DNA of 20,441 bases. Origin: a virus. The translations under genes and the position numbers were made by a program. Location of the stretch: IMG/VR virus record IMGVR_UViG_3300023054_000033, positions 1 to 20,441 of that record, one strand, 5' to 3'. Below, one piece after another: positions 1-6,987 of the stretch. The notes under the pieces are model-generated. The model ran no database searches, had not been told where the DNA came from, and saw nothing but the letters and a program-made list of their open reading frames with translations. Position 1 is the stretch's first letter; the number at the start of each line of letters is the position of its first letter.

Positions 1-2
1 CC

Positions 3-692
3 AACAAGCAGACTAGGACACGCCGTAAGACTACCTACAAAGGTGCGTCAGAGGCTAAGACATCTGGCCTAGTCCCACGCACAGAGAAGCAAGGAGAGTT
101 CCTAGCAGCCCTCAAGTCCTCTCGACAAGTGTTTGTGCTAGGTCCAGCGGGTACAGGTAAGACGTATATCACAGCGACATATGCTGCTGACCTGTATGTC
201 ACCAAACAGATTGACAAGATCGTCATTACACGACCCCATGTAGCTGTCGGTAAGGAGCTTGGGTTCCTCAAGGGTGACTTGACAGAGAAGACTATGCCTT
301 GGGCCTTACCTGTCCTAGACGTACTGGAGAAGCATCTGGGTAAGGGTGCAGTGGAAACTGGTATCAAGAATGGCAATATAGAAATGGCTCCTCTAGCCCT
401 TATGAGGGGTCGCTCCTTTGATGATGCCTTTATCATTGTTGATGAAACCCAGAACATCACGACCCATGAACTTAAGATGTTGTTGACAAGGGTAGGTGAG
501 AACACTACTATTGTGCTTAATGGTGACGTACAACAGAGTGACCTTAAGGAAGCTGATGGATTGTCAAAAGTTATCCATCTAGCTAAGAAGTACCTGCTAC
601 CTGTACCCATCATTGAGTTTGGTGTAGAAGACATCGTAAGGTCAGACATCACAGCTATGTGGGTGAAGACCTTTCTCAAAGAGGGGCTTTAG
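3..692 (+). CDS. phoH: PhoH-like ATPase, 5' end cut by window edge
   Basis: PhoH-family P-loop ATPase; such genes are common in phages, where their role (possibly RNA or phosphate-stress related) is unsettled. The frame is open from the first bases of the window, so the true start lies outside it. A GTG at 129 is not a credible start because it falls just before the P-loop and would drop the family's N-terminal stretch (visible residues about 27-42, PRTEKQGEFLAALKSS). Of 229 visible residues, the Walker A motif GPAGTGKT is at 47-54 and the Walker B-type motif FIIVDETQN at about 143-151, followed by the NGDVQQSD segment typical of PhoH and its relatives. It is the first of three closely spaced + strand genes that run toward the late operon. 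The family is clear; the function in this phage is inferred only. Confidence 0.93.
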   Translation, partial: NKQTRTRRKTTYKGASEAKTSGLVPRTEKQGEFLAALKSSRQVFVLGPAGTGKTYITATYAADLYVTKQIDKIVITRPHVAVGKELGFLKGDLTEKTMPWALPVLDVLEKHLGKGAVETGIKNGNIEMAPLALMRGRSFDDAFIIVDETQNITTHELKMLLTRVGENTTIVLNGDVQQSDLKEADGLSKVIHLAKKYLLPVPIIEFGVEDIVRSDITAMWVKTFLKEGL

Positions 693-749
693 GGTTTGGG
701 TTCATACTACAAATACATCTTAGACAGGAACAAGAAGGAAAGGAACCCT

Positions 750-980
750 ATGGATAATGTGAACAGCCCAGCTCACTATAACACAGGTGGTAAGATTGAG
801 TGTATTGAGTACATCGAAGACTTCTTGACAGAGGATGAGTATATCGGATACCTCCGTGGGAATATAGCTAAGTACATGCACCGATGGCGCTATAAGAATG
901 GGATCGAAGACATCCGAAAGGCTATCTGGTACACGACACGACTAGAGTTATTTATGCTGAAGAAGCAGAAGGAGGGCTAA
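750..980 (+). CDS. DUF3310 family protein (SaV-like)
   Basis: A 76-residue protein with the DUF3310 signature: NSPAHYN at 5-11, IECIEYIE at 16-23, YLRGNIAKYMHRW at 34-46, then KNGIEDIRKAIWY at 49-61. The family is widespread in phages, is sometimes labelled a nucleotide-kinase-like or SaV protein, and has no settled biochemical role. The frame could open earlier at a TTG (696), but the ATG at 750 has a strong ribosome binding site (AAGGAAAGGA) just upstream, and homologues typically begin only a few residues before NSPAHYN, so 750 is preferred. It follows the PhoH gene after 57 bases. Its stop overlaps the next gene's ATG in a TAATG arrangement, so the two are probably translationally coupled. 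Confidence 0.88.
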   Translation: MDNVNSPAHYNTGGKIECIEYIEDFLTEDEYIGYLRGNIAKYMHRWRYKNGIEDIRKAIWYTTRLELFMLKKQKEG

Positions 981-1225
981 TGGAAATATATTGGGGTGCT
1001 TTAGCCATACACCTTCTTGTGACCTTGTACTTAGTCTGGCGAGTAGATACCTTCTACAAGTTTGTTGGTATGCAAGTGGGTCTTAATCAATCGCTGACAG
1101 ATTTTGCTACAGCTACTGTCGAAGAGGTAGAGGAACTACAGGACGACATCATTGATCTACAGGAAGACCTTATTGACATGCAGAATCAGGTTGATGAAAT
1201 AACAAAAACCCCCGCTACCAGTTAA
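980..1225 (+). CDS. Small membrane protein with coiled coil
   Basis: An 81-residue protein I do not recognise. Residues 5-20 form one hydrophobic segment (GALAIHLLVTLYLVW), so it is probably a single-pass membrane protein. Residues 45-75 are acidic and rich in E, D, L, I and Q with heptad-like spacing (VEELQDDIIDLQEDLIDMQ), suggesting a coiled coil on the other side. The ATG overlaps the preceding stop (TAATG). It is the last + strand gene before the convergent terminators, and its stop codon lies in the loop of the hairpin that ends the opposite operon. The topology resembles small holin-like or spanin-like phage proteins, but nothing visible proves a lysis role. Confidence 0.72.
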   Translation: MEIYWGALAIHLLVTLYLVWRVDTFYKFVGMQVGLNQSLTDFATATVEEVEELQDDIIDLQEDLIDMQNQVDEITKTPATS

Positions 1226-1236
1226 GGTAACGAGGG
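1204..1236 (-). terminator. Intrinsic terminator of the late operon
   Basis: Read on the - strand, CCCTCGTTACC pairs with GGTAGCGGGGG (11 pairs, two of them G-U) around a 6-base loop. A TTTTTG tract follows (A run at 1204-1208 on +). In the + strand RNA the two wobbles become C-A mismatches, so the hairpin favours leftward transcription. It lies 51 bases past the stop of the spanin-like gene, the last late gene. It overlaps the 3' end of the + strand gene at 980-1225. Confidence 0.82.
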
Positions 1237-1248
1237 CTAATGAATGAG

Positions 1249-1285
1249 AGCGTGGGTGTCCTTAGTTGGATGCCTGCGCTTTTTT
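1249..1285 (+). terminator. Intrinsic terminator of the + strand genes
   Basis: AGCGTGGGTGTCC (1249-1261) pairs with GGATGCCTGCGCT (1268-1280) around the loop TTAGTT. The stem has 13 pairs, four of them G-U, and runs into a T tract at 1280-1285. The wobbles become C-A mismatches in the opposite strand, so this signal works rightward. It closes the PhoH / DUF3310 / membrane-protein block 24 bases after its last stop codon. Confidence 0.85.
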
Positions 1286-1286
1286 A

Positions 1287-1685
1287 TTATCTACGACCAA
1301 ATAAGTTTGAGAACCAGTTACCAATTTGACTAGGTGAAGGTAATTGCCAGAGGAATATGGACCAGACGACAAGGGCTATGACTAACCAAGGGGGTGTCTC
1401 ATTGACAGTGACGACATCTACCTTATCAGAGGCTACCCTAGTGGTAACTACCCTTTGGTCAACCTTGTCTACCTGAGAGTCTGACACACTAGGTGAGATA
1501 TTATTTGTCGTTCCAATCGTCTGGGAGTTGGTCTTGCCTGCCTGTGTGTTGGCTGCTACGTTCGGTCCCCCTCCCGTTAGTAGGCTCAAGGGGCTTGCTC
1601 CGCAACTTACCGTAAGCATCAATACCAAAGGCAGCAGCAGCAAACGTAAAGATGGGCCATACAAGGACTTCAATGATAGTGACAT
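1287..1685 (-). CDS. Spanin-like lipoprotein (possible u-spanin)
   Basis: A 132-residue protein with a basic, Leu-rich signal segment at about 8-27 ending in a lipobox-like LTVSC (Cys28). It continues with GGGPNVAANTQAGKTNSQTIG at about 38-58, a stretch I recognise from phage spanin-type proteins. A hydrophobic segment follows at 99-114 (PPWLVIALVVWSIFLW), then a short basic tail. A lipid anchor at one end and a transmembrane helix at the other is the layout of a one-piece (unimolecular) spanin, which joins the inner and outer membranes in the last step of Gram-negative lysis. The -3 Thr of the lipobox is not ideal. The ATG has AGAGGT about 7 bases upstream. The first 185 bases overlap the holin-like gene in another frame. 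It is the last gene of the late operon. Lysis role likely; u-spanin class inferred. Confidence 0.75.
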   Translation of the reverse strand: MSLSLKSLYGPSLRLLLLPLVLMLTVSCGASPLSLLTGGGPNVAANTQAGKTNSQTIGTTNNISPSVSDSQVDKVDQRVVTTRVASDKVDVVTVNETPPWLVIALVVWSIFLWQLPSPSQIGNWFSNLFGRR

Positions 1686-1761
1686 CTTTTACCTCTACTA
1701 TGTAGACCAACCAGATAAGTAAGGCTACAGCTACCTCCCTTTTAAATGACTTACGGACCAC
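1501..1761 (-). CDS. Putative holin (two membrane segments)
   Basis: An 86-residue protein beginning with a short basic stretch, then two hydrophobic segments at about 9-23 and 29-47, and a hydrophilic charged tail at 51-86. The stretch VLVWPIFTFAAAAFGIDAYGK is typical of small phage holin-like proteins beside endolysin genes. Holins form holes in the inner membrane and time lysis. The start is GTG at 1761, with AGAGGGG 6-8 bases upstream; no ATG fits. The 3' two thirds overlap the spanin-like gene by 185 bases in a different frame, and the overlap covers the hydrophilic tail, which is the part least constrained in a holin. Shadow-ORF origin is unlikely because the hydrophobic part precedes the overlap and has its own ribosome binding site. 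Holin assignment rests on topology and location. Confidence 0.68.
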   Translation of the reverse strand: MVRKSFKREVAVALLIWLVYIVEVKDVTIIEVLVWPIFTFAAAAFGIDAYGKLRSKPLEPTNGRGTERSSQHTGRQDQLPDDWNDK

Positions 1762-1800
1762 TATGGACCCCTCTCTAGGAACTCCCTGATACCTTTTATG

Positions 1801-2337
1801 TTACAGGGTGTCAACTCTGTTCCCCTTCGATAGGTTTATTTTCGCTGGTACAATCCGCAAGTTCCACCACACATGTAGCCCACAAATGTTTTCCCCTTTC
1901 AGAGGAATTATGTGATCTACATGGTGTTCTTTTTTAGTCATCTCTGTGACTTTTTGGCAGGCAGTATAGATAGTCTTTATTCTTTCCAAGTCAGACCACG
2001 GGGGTGTCGCATCTAGTTTATAACAACGTCTTTCCGCACTCTTGTGAGCGTAGTAACCCTTGTTTTCCACGGCCCATTTACGCTTCTGTGCGTTAAGTCT
2101 TTCCCTGTTTTCCTTGTCGTAGTCTTTCTTATAGTCAGACACCTTTTCACGGTTTTTCTCGACATAATCCCTATTTTTTAAGTCCAGACGCTCTTTATTG
2201 TTCTGGTAATACTCTTTTAGGTAAATCTTAGCGCAGTCCATGCAGTCAGTTCTCAAACCGTCTTTACTACGCTTATTTTTACTGAAAGAAGATAGGGGCT
2301 TGGGTTTCTTACATCCGGAACAGACCTTATCTTTCAT
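1801..2337 (-). CDS. HNH homing endonuclease, copy 1
   Basis: A 178-residue free-standing HNH endonuclease. The N terminus carries two Cys pairs (Cys6/Cys9 and Cys32/Cys35), likely a zinc ribbon. A Lys/Arg/Glu-rich helical middle (about 40-105) follows. The HNH core at 138-172 includes HHVDHIIPLKGENICGLH, Asn159 and INLSKGNR. Such genes cut alleles lacking them and spread by repair. It sits inside the lysis cassette, after the membrane protein and before the holin. Its ATG overlaps the upstream stop by 11 bases (ATGAAAGATAA). It is clearly related to the copies at 12780-13280 and 17636-18112, most strongly over the C-terminal 40 residues. No intron-like spacer is present. Both neighbours look complete, so this insertion seems to lie at a gene boundary. 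Confidence 0.9.
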   Translation of the reverse strand: MKDKVCSGCKKPKPLSSFSKNKRSKDGLRTDCMDCAKIYLKEYYQNNKERLDLKNRDYVEKNREKVSDYKKDYDKENRERLNAQKRKWAVENKGYYAHKSAERRCYKLDATPPWSDLERIKTIYTACQKVTEMTKKEHHVDHIIPLKGENICGLHVWWNLRIVPAKINLSKGNRVDTL

Positions 2338-2590
2338 TCACTATCCTATCTAAGATGTCTCTGACAGCCTTCAAGTTCTCGTCTATTCTAACCAACATGA
2401 CAGCTTGGCTCTGTGCTACCACCTCTAGGTTCTGGGTTCTTACTTCCAACCTAGCTAGTTCATTCTTGTTGTTAGCGACATCATTACTCAGTGTAGCCAC
2501 GAACCAGATCAGTGCGACAGTCTGACACATGATTGCAAAGATAAACGTAATAGGGACACTTCTGTTTAGGTGCCAAGGTTCATTGCTCAT
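2327..2590 (-). CDS. Membrane protein with coiled coil, lysis cassette
   Basis: An 87-residue protein: a short polar N terminus, one hydrophobic segment at 12-34 (VPITFIFAIMCQTVALIWFV), then a heptad-rich region at 36-84 ending in charged residues. The ATG overlaps the endolysin stop by 4 bases (ATGA), and the gene ends inside the HNH gene start. The place directly after the endolysin and the one-helix-plus-coiled-coil plan fit an inner-membrane lysis protein (holin-like or i-spanin-like), or the common unassigned phage family with this layout. It could act with the two lysis proteins downstream. Function is not proven by any motif I can see. Confidence 0.72.
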   Translation of the reverse strand: MSNEPWHLNRSVPITFIFAIMCQTVALIWFVATLSNDVANNKNELARLEVRTQNLEVVAQSQAVMLVRIDENLKAVRDILDRIVNER

Positions 2591-2961
2591 GGGTAAGTCT
2601 TTCGTGAGAGTTGGAAATGTGGGCCATCAGGAAAGCTCTTCCAGTCACCACCCCACTCAAGGTCAATGTCTAGTTCTTCAGCAGCTTGCTTCATAGCATC
2701 AGCGATAGGGTAGAAGCCTTCCCACTCCCATGAGATAGGCCAAGGGGCTAGGTCAACAGCATGACCAGTTAGGTGTCGTGAGTTCATTGTAGTAGACTTA
2801 CCAGCCTTAAACAAATCTCTCTGACGGTTAATGTTACGGATACCCTCAAGAACAGCGAAGTCCTGCTCAGTGATCTGGATAGCCCTTTTAACGACAGCAA
2901 CTAGATCAGGGTGGACACCTGACAGTCTTTGTCTGCTTCTTGTTCCTAACTGGTATGACAT
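2587..2961 (-). CDS. Endolysin, M15-type peptidase
   Basis: A 124-residue zinc peptidase of the M15 (VanY / L-alanyl-D-glutamate peptidase) type, which cuts the peptide stems of peptidoglycan for lysis. The key motifs are SRHLTGHAVDL at 61-71 and DGPHFQL at 112-118. By family analogy His63, Asp70 and His115 bind zinc. The WGGDW segment at 103-107 also matches the family. There is no signal peptide or cell-wall binding domain, so export depends on a holin. The length fits the single-domain phage enzymes such as T5 endolysin. AAGAGGTG lies upstream of the ATG. The gene opens the lysis cassette, right after the fibre genes. Confidence 0.92.
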   Translation of the reverse strand: MSYQLGTRSRQRLSGVHPDLVAVVKRAIQITEQDFAVLEGIRNINRQRDLFKAGKSTTMNSRHLTGHAVDLAPWPISWEWEGFYPIADAMKQAAEELDIDLEWGGDWKSFPDGPHFQLSRKTYP

Positions 2962-2966
2962 AATAA

Positions 2967-3302
2967 TTACACCTCTTCTGGATAGGGAAACCTTGTGCGG
3001 ATTTCCTCACGCTTTGCCAGCCACTCAACTTCTGTCGCCTCACCAGCCTGCCACTTGAAGAACAGGGGGTCAGCTTCAGCGGTGTATGCTGACTGGCGTT
3101 TGGCTTCCTGTTCGGCTTGTGTGGGTGGTGGAGGGGGCGGTGGGGCAACGTAAACCCATTCAGAGCCATTCCACTGGTGGTCCCCAGAAGGAATCAGCGG
3201 CACTTCAACGGTTCCTGCGAGGTATGACGCAAATATCTCCGCACTTGGTGCGGTGTTAGTTTGCCAGTAACCTATCTTTGGATGAAAGAAACCTTTTTCC
3301 AT
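2967..3302 (-). CDS. Tail fibre assembly chaperone-like protein
   Basis: A 111-residue protein. The frame is open further upstream (to 3383), but the ATG at 3302 overlaps the stop of the fibre gene in TAATG, matching the coupling used across this operon, so the short form is chosen. Residues 1-52 form a small domain (HPKIGYWQTN near the start, QWNGSEWVYV at 43-52), followed by seven prolines at 54-60. The C terminus has ADPLFFKWQAGEATEVEWLA at 77-96, the ending often seen in phage tail-fibre assembly and tail-assembly chaperone proteins. Its place just after the fibre gene supports a role in fibre folding or attachment. It might instead be a small structural fibre component. Confidence 0.68.
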   Translation of the reverse strand: MEKGFFHPKIGYWQTNTAPSAEIFASYLAGTVEVPLIPSGDHQWNGSEWVYVAPPPPPPPTQAEQEAKRQSAYTAEADPLFFKWQAGEATEVEWLAKREEIRTRFPYPEEV

Positions 3303-3973
3303 TACCGTAACTCCTGCGCCGATGTGATTGACATTCCACCACCACTTGCTTTGTAGTAGTGATTGGGCGGGATAATTACACAAGCCGCGTCATAGGTGCC
3401 GCTAGAAAGGTCACCCCAACCTTGCGTAGAGAAAACGGACGCGCTGGGTCCAACCGAAATATCTAAGTTACCAGTCGCATTTGTCCGCATTTGAAAAACA
3501 ATCGACCTGCCTGTGGTGTTTTGATACCAAACATTCGCGGAGCGAGAAACTGCCTGCCACGTTTGACCGACTCCAATGCCAGCAGGGATGTCAGACTTAA
3601 AAGCCAGTCCCCCAAAGCTTGAATTGTCATCGACTTGAGCCAGCAACTCAGAGCCACTCCAACCAATAAATATTTTATTACCCAGCTGCCCTACACCACC
3701 GCCCTGCTGCACTGGGGTGAAACCAAGGTAGTCCTCAACCTCAAACTTACTGGTTGATTGGTTCAAGACGCCAATCCTAATCCAAACCTCGTCAGCCTCT
3801 GACCGCATATACAATGTGTTCACCTCTGTGTCATACCAAAACATATTGGCATAAGTCGTGTCAGGTTCTGTAGTCCCAGAAGAATTACTAGCAAGGGCTT
3901 GTAAAGCACTATTCAAGTCAGCCCTGAACGATGGGGTAGTTTGGTTACCAATGGTATAGTTGTTTTGCGACAT
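3302..3973 (-). CDS. Tail fibre protein, small
   Basis: A 223-residue protein located between the tail-tip hub and a chaperone-like gene. The N-terminal part (about 1-70, including NYTIGNQTTPSFRADLN and MFWYDTEVNTLYMRSEADE) resembles the repeated 'noise plus window' domain of phage fibre proteins that carry short Asn/Ser/Thr-rich stretches. The rest is Gly/Ser/Thr-rich with little charge, as expected for a beta-rich trimeric fibre. The C terminus (about 150-223) is the likely receptor-facing part. The ATG overlaps the previous stop (TAATG). The role as host-binding tail fibre is inferred from position and composition, as no catalytic motif is visible. Confidence 0.7.
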   Translation of the reverse strand: MSQNNYTIGNQTTPSFRADLNSALQALASNSSGTTEPDTTYANMFWYDTEVNTLYMRSEADEVWIRIGVLNQSTSKFEVEDYLGFTPVQQGGGVGQLGNKIFIGWSGSELLAQVDDNSSFGGLAFKSDIPAGIGVGQTWQAVSRSANVWYQNTTGRSIVFQMRTNATGNLDISVGPSASVFSTQGWGDLSSGTYDAACVIIPPNHYYKASGGGMSITSAQELR

Positions 3974-6531
3974 TAGTTATACTCCACTGTTGCGCTAAGG
4001 TCTGTGATGTTGGGCGTTACATTATTAGAGGAACTCTTTAATACAGCCCTGAAGCGGAAAGCCCGACCAGAAAAGTAACCAACCCTAAACCTCTGGTATG
4101 CACTCCAAGTGGCTGTGCCAGCAGGGTCATCATCTGTCGTTGATATAAAGAACTCTACGTTAGTGTCAGCAAAGTTCTGTTCTCCAGACAAATCATCAAA
4201 CAAACCTGTTAGGTTGTCAAAGTTACCAGTTAAATCCTCGAAAGTATCGCCAGCCTCGTTGATCCTGAGTATAGCAGCATCTACCCTTGCCTTAACCCTA
4301 CGCACTGTCGCAGTGTCAAAGCCGACAGAGAAGTCGTATGTAGCTTCTGATGGACCTGCAGATGGGTCTGTAATCTCAAGGTAGTCACTACCGTTTACAC
4401 TACAACCAGTCTTTGTCCCTGAGAAGGTAGGGCCTTCAGTCTGTGTTAGTGTATTCGTGAAGGAAGGTAATTGACCCTCAGTGACGACAACACTAGCGAC
4501 ACCCTCTGAGGCAAACTGTCCCTTATCGTAAGACCTAATCATGTAAGTCCCACTACGGGCCGGTAGGGTCACAGAGGAGGCTGGACGTGGCACTTTATCA
4601 ATAGCGGTAGTGGCATTGGCCCAAGTGGCCCCAGAGGTCTCTACAGCGTGTCTGATGCGGTAGAACGACAAGTCAAGATCAGCTACGGGTGTCCACTCTA
4701 AGGTAGTGCTGTCACCAGACACCTCAGCGATAAGACCCGTTGGTGTGCTTGGTGGTTCTGCAAGACCTTCAGCTTGGATGTTAGGCAAGAACTCAAACTC
4801 ACCCTTGACACCAAGAGTGTTGATAGCCCTAGCCCTGAAGTCATATAGACCATCGTCTAAGTCGATAGCCTCAAAGACGCCAAGTTCACCTGTCCCAAGG
4901 CTAATGTAAACACTATCCTCAGCCTTCTTAAACTGGACTTCTACCGAGTCAATACGCTCAGGCGAACCTGAACTTACTGTGATAGCCACAATGTTAGTTA
5001 GCTTCTCCTTAAGAACCTGCAACCTTACTTCAGCAGACAGACCCACTGATGGAACAGAGAAGGGCGACAACAACTCTGTGTTATCTCTCTCGTAAACAAT
5101 GCCATCGTCAACTTCATCAAAGATACTCTCAGCAGTCTCTTGCAGGATCATGTTCACCTGAAGGTCATACTCATCGGCGAGACCAAAGCTCCACGACATA
5201 ACAGTGAACTCTTTGTTGACCCAACCAAACCTAGTGTTGGTAACCCTCACATTGTCGCCAACCTGAAGGGCCAAGGTTCTCAGGCCAAAGGATGCACTGA
5301 TCGTAAGCTGTTGTCTGTTGGCTTCTAGGGCTACCCTAGCTAGTCTTCTTGCTTCAATAGAGTTATCAGTGAAAGCAAGGTTCACATCAACAACAGACTC
5401 CTGACCACCGTCAACAGTGACAAAAGCAGCGTTAGTTACTTGTGGGTAGTCTGTGACCTGCCAGTTAGTTTCTGCACCACGGAAGGTTCCCTTAACGACA
5501 TTGAAGTTGTCCCTACGGGAATGACGTGTGCTTACACCGACACTAGAACGGAAGTCATCTTCGTTCAAGTCCATCACTGGTGTCGTCCAATAAGCAGGCT
5601 TCATACGCCACTTACCCTGAGCATACCACATAGTCCCACCCATAGAGGTTAGGACACTCTGCAACAAATCGTAAGGAGTAGAACCAGTAGTGAAGGCACC
5701 ATTACAAGTGTACCTAGCTAGACCTGAGATAGTCTGGTCACAAACATTAGCAGCAGCAGTAACTAGCGTATCATCAATGTTATCTGCATCCTCATTGACA
5801 CCGTACTTGGACGTAAGGTAATCACGCAAGCACAGGGCTGGGTTATCAGACCACACTGTCGTGGTAGTACGAGGGTCATAGACCTTCTTACCTTTTACTT
5901 CAGCAGTGATCGTGGGGATACCATTAGGGAACACATCAGCATCGAAGGCCAGTCGGACATACATATAGGCAATACCACTCAGGGTATGCTGTGCAGTCCA
6001 GTTAGGTGATTCAGACACAAGAGCGGCATTAGCTGGCTGGGTAGGTGTACCATAGCCAAACTGAATACGGATTTTATCATTGTATCTGGTTGATGTGCTA
6101 CCGTCAGGGTCAACGACAGAAGGGATATTACCATCACCAGCAATGTCACCGAAGTCAATGTAGCTGTCGTTAATGTAGATACGGTCAAAGGACTGTACTT
6201 CGTGACCAGCAACAGCAATGATACGATGCAGGAACTTATTGTTTACGCCCGTTGCATCATCATAGACAATAGCACCACCAACACGAACCTTACCATAGAT
6301 GATCTGGTGGTCTAGTGCAGCACCCCTAGAGTTTACCTGATAACCCCTGTTAGCCCCACCACTAGCAGAAGGCTTAGGTGTCAGGGCATTAAGAACAAGG
6401 CTAGTAGCAGCACTCAGCAGGAGTTGACCGACAAAACCAGCGCTAGAGATGAATACACCAACGGCAGAAAAAAAGCTGGCACCAGCACCATAAGTAGCGA
6501 CAGCAATACTAAGAGCGGTAAAGACAGCCAT
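3973..6531 (-). CDS. Tail tip / hub protein, J-like
   Basis: An 852-residue protein, the largest tail-tip component, equivalent to the lambda J class of central hub and host-specificity proteins. The first 50 residues are hydrophobic and Ala/Ser/Gly-rich, as in many J-like proteins of this type. Then comes a linker (TPKPSASGGANRGYQVN) and a hub region with ALDHQIIYGKVRVGGAIVYD and the RHSRRDNFNVVKGTFRGAE stretch. Residues about 590-690 hold at least one fibronectin type III-like domain (AEPPSTPTGLIAEVSGDSTT, then TLEWTPV, then ending YMIRSYDKGQFAS). The C-terminal 150 residues are beta-rich and may hold the receptor contact. It starts right after the GNAT stop (TAAATG) and its stop overlaps the fibre gene start. 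No NlpC/P60 peptidase gene precedes it, unlike lambda. Confidence 0.88.
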   Translation of the reverse strand: MAVFTALSIAVATYGAGASFFSAVGVFISSAGFVGQLLLSAATSLVLNALTPKPSASGGANRGYQVNSRGAALDHQIIYGKVRVGGAIVYDDATGVNNKFLHRIIAVAGHEVQSFDRIYINDSYIDFGDIAGDGNIPSVVDPDGSTSTRYNDKIRIQFGYGTPTQPANAALVSESPNWTAQHTLSGIAYMYVRLAFDADVFPNGIPTITAEVKGKKVYDPRTTTTVWSDNPALCLRDYLTSKYGVNEDADNIDDTLVTAAANVCDQTISGLARYTCNGAFTTGSTPYDLLQSVLTSMGGTMWYAQGKWRMKPAYWTTPVMDLNEDDFRSSVGVSTRHSRRDNFNVVKGTFRGAETNWQVTDYPQVTNAAFVTVDGGQESVVDVNLAFTDNSIEARRLARVALEANRQQLTISASFGLRTLALQVGDNVRVTNTRFGWVNKEFTVMSWSFGLADEYDLQVNMILQETAESIFDEVDDGIVYERDNTELLSPFSVPSVGLSAEVRLQVLKEKLTNIVAITVSSGSPERIDSVEVQFKKAEDSVYISLGTGELGVFEAIDLDDGLYDFRARAINTLGVKGEFEFLPNIQAEGLAEPPSTPTGLIAEVSGDSTTLEWTPVADLDLSFYRIRHAVETSGATWANATTAIDKVPRPASSVTLPARSGTYMIRSYDKGQFASEGVASVVVTEGQLPSFTNTLTQTEGPTFSGTKTGCSVNGSDYLEITDPSAGPSEATYDFSVGFDTATVRRVKARVDAAILRINEAGDTFEDLTGNFDNLTGLFDDLSGEQNFADTNVEFFISTTDDDPAGTATWSAYQRFRVGYFSGRAFRFRAVLKSSSNNVTPNITDLSATVEYN

Positions 6532-6987
6532 TTATAACACCTTCTCGAACTTAGTTTCTACCTTGCTATAGCCCAGCTTTAGCATTAGCGGGTCTATCGG
6601 GTTCATTTCTGTTGTCGTTACCTGTAGGGTTTTGTAGCCATCATCTCTGATGCAAGACTCAGCGAACAAGAACAGCTTGTAGCCCAACAGACCTGACCTA
6701 TACTCTTTATCCAGATAGATCACATCAGCTACAGCAAGGGTATCTCCCTTACAGTGCAGGTTAGGTGTGATGATAACGACAAAGTAACCGACCAGCTTTA
6801 AGTCATCCCTACAGGTAAAGATATACAACTGACCCTGCTTCTCTAGTAACTCGTAGATAGACCAATCTGGGTTTAACTTACGCAGGTCTTTCTTATGCTC
6901 AATCTCATCCCAATCTTGTTCCAGCAAATCTTGAGCACCACTCTTGAATTGAGAAAGGAACTCTTGTTGGTATTTAACTGACAGCAT
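6532..6987 (-). CDS. GNAT-type acetyltransferase-like protein
   Basis: A 151-residue protein of the phage GNAT family (T7 gp13-like annotations belong here). Features are a helical N terminus with LLEQDWDEIEHKKDL at 21-35, the strand pair YIFTCRDDLKLVGYFVVII at 55-73, VADVIYLDKEYRSGLLGYKL at 86-105 with an R-x-x-G-x-x-G type acetyl-CoA loop (Arg97 to Gly102), and the closing LMLKLGYSKVETKF. Family members would move an acetyl group from acetyl-CoA to an amine; the substrate is unknown and activity is not certain. The ATG at 6987 overlaps the upstream gene by 14 bases, and the stop abuts the J-like gene. It occupies the slot where lambda-like phages have the K-type peptidase. Confidence 0.8.
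   Translation of the reverse strand: MLSVKYQQEFLSQFKSGAQDLLEQDWDEIEHKKDLRKLNPDWSIYELLEKQGQLYIFTCRDDLKLVGYFVVIITPNLHCKGDTLAVADVIYLDKEYRSGLLGYKLFLFAESCIRDDGYKTLQVTTTEMNPIDPLMLKLGYSKVETKFEKVL

Noticed and set aside
35-679. 214-codon - strand frame opposite the PhoH gene
   Set aside because: Shadow of PhoH, which has clear Walker motifs on the + strand.
2906-3169. 87-codon - strand frame across the fibre chaperone-like and endolysin genes
   Set aside because: It overlaps two better supported genes with binding sites and family motifs; Pro/His-rich product without a pattern.
3303-3383. Longer N terminus for the fibre chaperone-like protein
   Set aside because: The added 27 codons lie within the fibre gene in another frame, and the ATG at 3302 matches the TAATG coupling seen in the operon.
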